Assembly: GCA_948146395.1 (NCBI GenBank)
Contig: OX411544.1
Coordinates: forward strand, 37,654,457 to 37,718,456
Length of the DNA stretch: 64,000 nt
DNA from: Fragum whitleyi
Taxonomy: Eukaryota; Mollusca; Bivalvia; Cardiida; Cardiidae
Direction of reading: 5' to 3'
In this document: in pieces, positions 58,506-64,000 of the stretch
How the letters are laid out: each line of letters starts with the position of its first letter
Position numbering within the stretch: position 1 is the first letter of the stretch
Notes under the pieces: generated by a model
Seen by the model: the letters and a program-made list of their open reading frames with translations, nothing else
Told to the model about the DNA's origin: nothing
Database searches by the model: none
Position numbers and translations under genes: made by a program

Positions 58506-59071
58506 ACCTCGGATGTATGTAAGGCGGATGGGTATGTAACAAAATCGTGCATTTTGTTAGGCGGAAACAGTGAAAGAAACTTAGCACTGTGGAATTATAT
58601 CTTTTACAGTAAATAACGACTGAAAAGTCTTAATTTTTGAGAATGACGAATCATTCTCAAAAATAAAGAATTTTCAGCCGTTATATAAGAATCTTAAGAT
58701 ATTCAAGTAAAGATACGATGGTTTCACGTCATTGGCTTAAACGAGTAGCGTTGACGACATCGAATGTTTTCTCTCAAAGTTTCGAGGGCTTACGCCATTT
58801 TAACTGACGTCATCGAGTTTTCCAAGGTTTCCCGTAATTTTTGAAAATAGTCCGCCTATGTACACCCGAGGTTGATCGTGAGATTGGCCGAGTGGTGTTC
58901 CGAATGGCAACCGAATATGACGCGTCTGTTAAGGAACCGTCGCTATGGAACCGAATGATTCGCTATCGGGGCATATTAAGTTTTGTACTCCATGCTGAGA
59001 AAGAAATTCCTACAAAACACACAATTGTGTTGATAGATGATATTGAATGAGTGGTCATTGAATACTGAATG

Positions 59072-59150
59072 TATTAAACGAGTCATCCATAAACAGATAA
59101 AAACGAGGCTGCGCCGAGTTTTTATCTGTTTTAGATGACGAGTTTAATAA
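59072..59150. repeat. 79-bp palindrome with a GAGGCTGCGCCGAG centre
   Basis: TATTAAACGAGTCATC and AAACAGATAAAAAC pair with GTTTTTATCTGTTTTAGATGACGAGTTTAATA around CGAGGCTGCGCCGAG (arms given in parts). The centre matches the CTCGGC/GCCTCG theme of 41633 and 49029. Confidence 0.85.
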
Positions 59151-60498
59151 ATTCTGTATTTTATGAGCACAAATTTGATATTCTATTTATAATATGACCC
59201 CAATTTTAGCGAGAAATCGTCAAAATTCTTGAATTCAACGTTTCAATTTTCCACGAAACTTATAACGCCGTTTCAAAATGACGTGACAAAACATAGATTA
59301 TGACGTCATTTTCGCGGTTACAAAATAGCGTTGCTATTCGTTCTGGGCTCATTTGCATAGTTATTCCACTAGTGTAATAACACTCGTGTAATAACAACTA
59401 TATTCAATGGCGTTATTTCACTCTTACAACGTAGGTCATATCATAATGATTAGTATTGAATGCGCTATACATGTACTTGCAACCATGATGTTAACTTAAA
59501 ATGGATCGACGCTGTAGGAGGTCTTAGCAACCAAGACAACGTTTTTTTCCGGGAGAACGTAACGTCTGGGCACTTGAAATGGTAATTACAACTAATATGA
59601 GTTATTGTTTTAAAAGAACGCGGTTTATTGCACTCACACTGCGTCTCAAATTGAACAATAAAGATCAAAATTAAAATCCTCAACATCTTTTCTGAGGTTG
59701 TTTTATTTAAATGCTATCAAAGATTGATAACTGTTTTCTCCTGTTTGAAATATTCAATGCATTTAAAATGGAAATCAAATTGTCTATCATAAAAGTTATC
59801 GCAAAACTCAAACATCCGTCTTTTTAACGCATTTTACCAGAAAGAGTTGTATACATTTGTGTAGATGTGCACCGAGCTTTTGGGAAAATTTAATTGGTAG
59901 GACTTGATAAGAATTCACAGTTTATAACATACAAAAACAGTGCTGACAAAAGCAATCAAGAGTGGGTCTGACGTTCATGAAGTCACTATTTTGCCATGAG
60001 ACGCCGCACCCATCTCAAATCAATTTGACATGGAATTAAGTGTGTTCATTGTATTCTACTGAAAGTTTATAAATTCGTAGTCAGAAAGCATACAGTTCAA
60101 CTCATGCAATTTTCTTAGTCGTCGGATATCTACGATAGAATATAATGTCTAAATACTTTTTGATAGTCCCTCGTAGATATACACATGTATGAATACATAC
60201 CAACATGTTTTCATACACATACGTGCATATATGCTGAATATCTGTATAATAAATCAGATAGCAGATACAGGAATGATGCTGTTTGCTAAAATTAATATTC
60301 AAGGGTCTGTTTTACATTTTTAATGTTTGGCAGAATAAAATGTTGAGAAAGAGACATTAAACTTTCTGAAACCTAGAATTTATCTATTGATGCAGAAAGC
60401 TCAATTTTTTATAGGCAAGACTTTGAACAGGCTTGTTTCGACATAAGCAATTAACCCTTGTAATGCAGATCTCAGAATATTCTTGCTTTGGCAGGACG
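59151..60498. other. AT-rich non-coding stretch
   Basis: TGACGTCA at about 59300 and (AT)-rich runs. No gene in 1.3 kb. Confidence 0.5.
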
Positions 60499-60548
60499 TA
60501 TGGACAAAGATCAGCTTGCACATATGTGCAGTCTGATCTTAGTCCATA
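60499..60548. repeat. 50-bp palindrome TATGGAC...GTCCATA
   Basis: TATGGACAAAGATCAGCTTG then CACATATGTG and the complementary arm, with about three mismatches. It lies 140 bases downstream of the TRIM-like stop codon. Confidence 0.8.
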
Positions 60549-60672
60549 CAACCTTGTTTTCTTTTTTAAACAAGAAAAGTTTCAGAAATTATATTGTCAA
60601 AATATGATTAGAAATGCTGACTCACAATAAGGCTTTCAGAACTTTGATTTAGATATAATTTTGCCAAGTTTT

Positions 60673-60678
60673 TTTATT
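60673..60678 (-). terminator. Candidate poly(A) signal of the TRIM-like gene
   Basis: AATAAA on the - strand, only about 10 bases past the stop codon. It would give a very short 3' UTR; a more distal signal could be used instead. Confidence 0.35.
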
Positions 60679-60687
60679 CACCAAGGG

Positions 60688-62089
60688 TTAAGTTGATTTC
60701 CTTGACAAGGACAATCCTCCCACAGCCCCTGCTTCTTTAGAGAGCTGATACTCTCGTACTTCTCTATCTGTGAACACACAGAGCTTCATATTGGCCCCAT
60801 CATACAGCAGGCTCTTTGGGGTCGACGGTTTGAAGTCCGAACCCTTAAGAATGAGCTGCGGACTTTCTTGACCTGGCACGAAATGAAAGACATTTGAGTT
60901 ATCTAAAATGAAGAGGACATTGTCACTCGATGTACTTAGTACGTTGGTTTTCTTCATGTTTTTGTATTTATACACGCCTAATTTTTTACCGTCTTTGTCT
61001 AATTTTGTTAATCCGTCCCTCTCACCGGCTACGTAAAAAATCAAGTTATTCTGCTCTTGTACACTTTTGATATGTAACGGCACGGACACATCCGATTTGA
61101 TATTTTTCACAAATATTCCAAACGTATTGAATACTCGTATTTGTGATCCGAACGCGTCCATGAATTTTCCGCCTGTTGTCATGTATATCAACCCAGAATT
61201 GTGAACCAATCCATGACAAACTGGTCCCACAAAGAATATCCTATTTATAGCCATTTTATCGGGTTTTAGTGAAACTATGGCAATACTTCCATATTGTCCT
61301 TGCTCTAGGGCTACACAAACCTCGTTCGGATTCAGCGGACACAGAGCGGTTGGTTCTCGGAAACACGCACATTCATCCGAAAAGTCTAATGAGTGGTTAA
61401 GCCGAACAACCCTACAACCACTCTTGTCTGCAATCACATTCTGTCCATCCTGTAACTGACACACGTCAATGACGTCGACACGTCTTGAGAATCTCACTTC
61501 GTTACGTTTACTGGCTAAATAGTGGTAATTTTGTTCCACCGATGCGTCCAGAGAATGGCTGACGTCACCGAGTGTCGTTACGAAACCTAAAAGTTTTGAT
61601 ACTTGCTCATTTGGGGTAAACAGTAGTTGTTCTTTTCCGATTCTTTTCTTAATATCATCAATTTCGGCTTTCTTGACTTCAGAACTCTTTTTACCGTACT
61701 TAACGAAAATGAATTTCTTTATATCCTCGTCGCTCTGTTTTGGAACATGAGCAAGAATTGTTTCTAAGTGATTAAACGCTTCCATTGATATGTTTATATC
61801 CGTCTCGATATCAGCACTTAATTTACCGTAATGAACGTCAATTTGCGTCATCGTGTTTCTAACTGCATCTTCAAGTTTTCGCACCAACTTATCCTTGTAA
61901 TCAGCTATTTCTTTCTTAATTTTCTCTCTATCGTTTTCAAGTCTATCTCGGTCTTTGAGTCTTAAATTCATTACCTTGTCTATATCATTTTTCACACTTC
62001 TAACGTCTTCTACCACGTCAGTTCGCAAACTATTTTGAACGCTACAGTCCATATTCCTTATATATTTAATCTGGCTTTGGTTGCAGTCC
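60688..62089 (-). CDS. Last exon of a TRIM-like gene (coiled coil + beta-propeller-like)
   Basis: The first ATG in frame is at 62052, giving 454 codons, but the frame stays open upstream to 62089 (DCNQSQIKYIRN), where a good 3' splice site begins (TTTTTTCTCTTTGTAG then G). I therefore call an exon in phase 1 rather than a complete gene. About residues 10-115 from the ATG are a charged coiled coil (DRDRLENDREKIKKEIADYK). From about 190 to the end, repeated beta-strand-like blocks resemble the NHL/six-bladed propeller C-terminus of molluscan TRIM-like proteins. RING and B-box exons would lie upstream and are not seen. Such proteins are often ubiquitin ligases or innate-immune regulators; this is inference. 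Confidence 0.8.
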
Positions 62090-62108
62090 CTACAAAGAGA
62101 AAAAATAT

Positions 62109-62245
62109 GAGCCTGTGAGAAATATTATGTCCAACAATTTCACGTGTGCGCAAAGCAACATTTCGGGAAAGCCCGACCAGTCATTGCTATGAGCTTTGAA
62201 GACATGTATAGGGTGTTAACCCCTCTTTAGACGGTTAGCGAAAAA
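62109..62245. mobile_element. GAGCCTGTGCGTGACA TIR element, copy 4 (partial, intronic)
   Basis: GAGCCTGTGAGAAATATTATG then TCCAACAATTTCAC (in parts) and GGGTGTTAACCCCTCTTTAG match copy 3. It lies about 20 bases upstream of the 3' splice site of the TRIM-like exon, so in the presumed intron. The right terminus is missing. Confidence 0.6.
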
Positions 62246-62734
62246 AATGCATTGTTTAATTAGATTGCTCGATTTTTCTTTCACCGTGCACATGTAAAAT
62301 CATTTAAAAGACTCGTATACGTGCATAGAGGGTTAGAAAATATCGAAGGAATTGAGAAATGTTACATATTTTAGCACATTTAAGTGGTTTCATAACAAGT
62401 TAGTTAATGTCATATCCAGTTTCGTATATTTACGTGCAATTTTGAGGTTATTGGTGCATCAAATAATTAAACGTCGTCAAGATTAAGATTTAGATAAAAT
62501 TTACTTCTATAGACATGACATCTACGCGTTTTGACCCTTCCAGTATTTTGATTTTTGTATTGATTCTAATGCCGCTTTCAAAGATATATCAAAGGAGGTG
62601 TTCCAAAAGTGCCCACGCACGGATTTTCATGAAACTTTGCAAATACATACTACACATTAAATGAACCACAGAACAAACTTTCATTTGTCAATATCTCAAA
62701 AAGAGGTCAAATTAGAGCCCCTTGTCTTAATCCA

Positions 62735-62920
62735 TGTTGAGGTAAGTGGGTGGGGTAATTTAATATGCTTTAATTTCTTTATACTTATCAATTTTTGAAT
62801 TGTTTTTAATGTACTGTAAAGTTTATAGTAATTATAAAGATAATGTATATATAAATGGCAAGTTTTACGTTGTTTGACGAATTTTTATACTCTTGAATAT
62901 AAAAATTGCTTATTTTTTTT
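62735..62920. repeat. ~185-bp repeat, copy 1
   Basis: ATGTTGAGGTAAGTGGGTGG ... TTTAATATGCT ... TTTCTTTATACTTATCAATTT ... GTACTGTAAAG ... AAAAATTGCT recurs in the same order at 63598-63790. A weaker copy of the first phrase is at about 63268. This is an old tandem duplication of about 860 bases or a dispersed repeat. Confidence 0.75.
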
Positions 62921-63597
62921 TATAAAAATTAAGATGAATATAAATTTTGAGCGCATTGATTAGTATCTTCTGATGCTAGTCCAGTTTAGTTACTCTTCAA
63001 AAAATTAGCTCTACTATCCTTCTTTCTTGTTTAAAAATTTAAAGAAGATTGAAAACCGGTAACATTATTTTTTATGCTTATAAATACATATCTTTAGTTT
63101 CAAAATTCATAAAAAATCTTGTATTATGTCCTGAAATAGACATTATTTAAATGTCTATGCATTTATCTTTATACAAATTTGCAAATGATAAATAGTCAAG
63201 GCATCTACTGCATAATATTTTTTTGTATCACTAAACTGGGTCAAGTTACAGCCCTTGCTTTACCCCAATGTTGAAAAAGTGGGTGGGGTAAGATGAAAAA
63301 TAAAATTAACTTGATTTTCTTTAATCATTGCAAAAATTTCAATACTATCTTACAGTAAGTTTTACAGAATTTGTTTCTTATTTGTCTCAGTTGAAAGGAA
63401 TAATAAAAATATTGTGTGCTAGTGACTGGCTGTCTATCTGTCTGTCTGTCTGTCTCTTAGATATTTGCCTATCTGTCTGCATATCATAAAAAATGATATT
63501 TGCCAATTACTTCAATCCTTTTCTAGATACACTACTCATATGTGACATTATAATGAATCAAATCACTTGAGATCTGAAATCTCTGAGGTCATGGTCA

Positions 63598-63790
63598 TCC
63601 ATGTTTAGGTAAGTGGATGGGATAGTTTAATATGCTATGATTTCTTTATACTTATCAATTTATGCATTGCATATGCATAGTTTTCATGTACTGTAAAGCC
63701 TATAAAAGTGATTAAGATAATGAATATATAAAATGAAAAGTTCTATGTTGTTTGATAATTTTTTACACACTCAAAAATAAAAATTGCTCA
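63598..63790. repeat. ~190-bp repeat, copy 2
   Basis: Direct copy of 62735-62920, with an inserted TGCATTGCATATGCATAG palindrome-like word in the middle. Confidence 0.75.
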
Positions 63791-64000
63791 AAGTATGTAT
63801 GTATACTCATTCAAGTTCATTATCCAATTTTACCTAAAAGGTTAAACTTAGCAAAAATAAACAAACATGCGACCCTATTCAAGATATACAATGTTTATTT
63901 TTGGTTGGATATATGATCTCAGATTAACACATCCAGTAACTTGATGATAGTCTTACATGTGCAAGGTCATCATCAGCAAACAAGGTTACACTAAAATAAA

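Larger units (their letters stand above)
58068..58906. mobile_element. TIR MITE with 10-bp TSD, copy 2, carrying a nested insertion
   Basis: Same family as 54612-55058: ends CATTCGGAACATCACTCGG and CCGAGTGGTGTTCCGAATG, and a shared body from 58506 on. The 10-bp direct repeat GCAACCGAAT flanks it (58058-58067 and 58907-58916). Removing the inserted block at 58118-58505 and one 9-bp duplicate leaves 442 bases, close to the 447 of copy 1. Confidence 0.92.
62246..64000. other. Presumed intron or 5' region of the TRIM-like gene
   Basis: AT-rich with no cysteine-rich (RING or B-box) exon recognisable on the - strand. Holds the duplicated block described separately, a GTCTGTCTGTCTGTC run at 63436-63456 and GGAGGTGTTCCAAAAGTGCC at about 62596. 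Confidence 0.45.

Noticed and set aside
58841..59050. 69-codon frame overlapping the MITE end
   Set aside because: It starts inside the MITE terminus and runs across the target duplication; no domain.
1..64000. CRISPR array or bacterial operon
   Set aside because: No regularly spaced identical repeats with unique spacers; gene structure, LINEs and SINEs show an animal genome.

Overview
The window looks like the nuclear genome of a marine mollusc, most probably a bivalve. The reasons are strong AT-richness, dense short repeats, intron-poor Draper/MEGF10-like EGF-repeat receptors, a TRIM-like last exon, CR1-like LINEs with microsatellite tails and tRNA-derived SINEs. The species cannot be named from the sequence alone.

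Only three host genes can be supported. An EGF-repeat type I membrane receptor lies on the + strand (13415-15831), broken by one apparent 1-base deletion in a T run. Its intact paralogue lies on the - strand (37736-39697), tail-to-tail with it and about 22 kb away. The third is the last exon of a TRIM-like coiled-coil/beta-propeller gene on the - strand (60688-62089). Its 5' exons would lie beyond the right edge or in the last 2 kb, where I could not find them.

Nearly everything else that can be recognised is mobile or repetitive. From 1 to 13.1 kb there are modular repeats with a hairpin head, a GTCCGTCC run and 125-165 bp subunits, plus a SINE with a perfect target-site duplication, a 1.4 kb inverted-repeat element and a dead Tc1-like transposase. 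From 16 to 20.5 kb there are several MITE families and a full-length SINE with a target-site duplication. From 21 to 35 kb there are three decayed LINEs, two of one CR1-like family. From 36 to 60 kb there is a GC-rich degenerate array, at least four inverted-repeat families, two LINE fragments, a series of long near-perfect palindromes with a shared CTCGGC/GCCTCG centre, and two copies of a MITE with 10-bp target duplications, one carrying a nested insertion.

How the genes relate: the two receptors share architecture and a conserved cytoplasmic motif. Only the + strand copy carries a tandem tyrosine (YxxL) tail, although it is frameshifted. The - strand copy is intact but ends where an out-of-frame remnant of that tail begins. 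The TRIM-like exon is unrelated. The most interesting non-genic signals are the shared architecture of the GTCCGTCC-headed repeats and the MITE families with readable target-site duplications.
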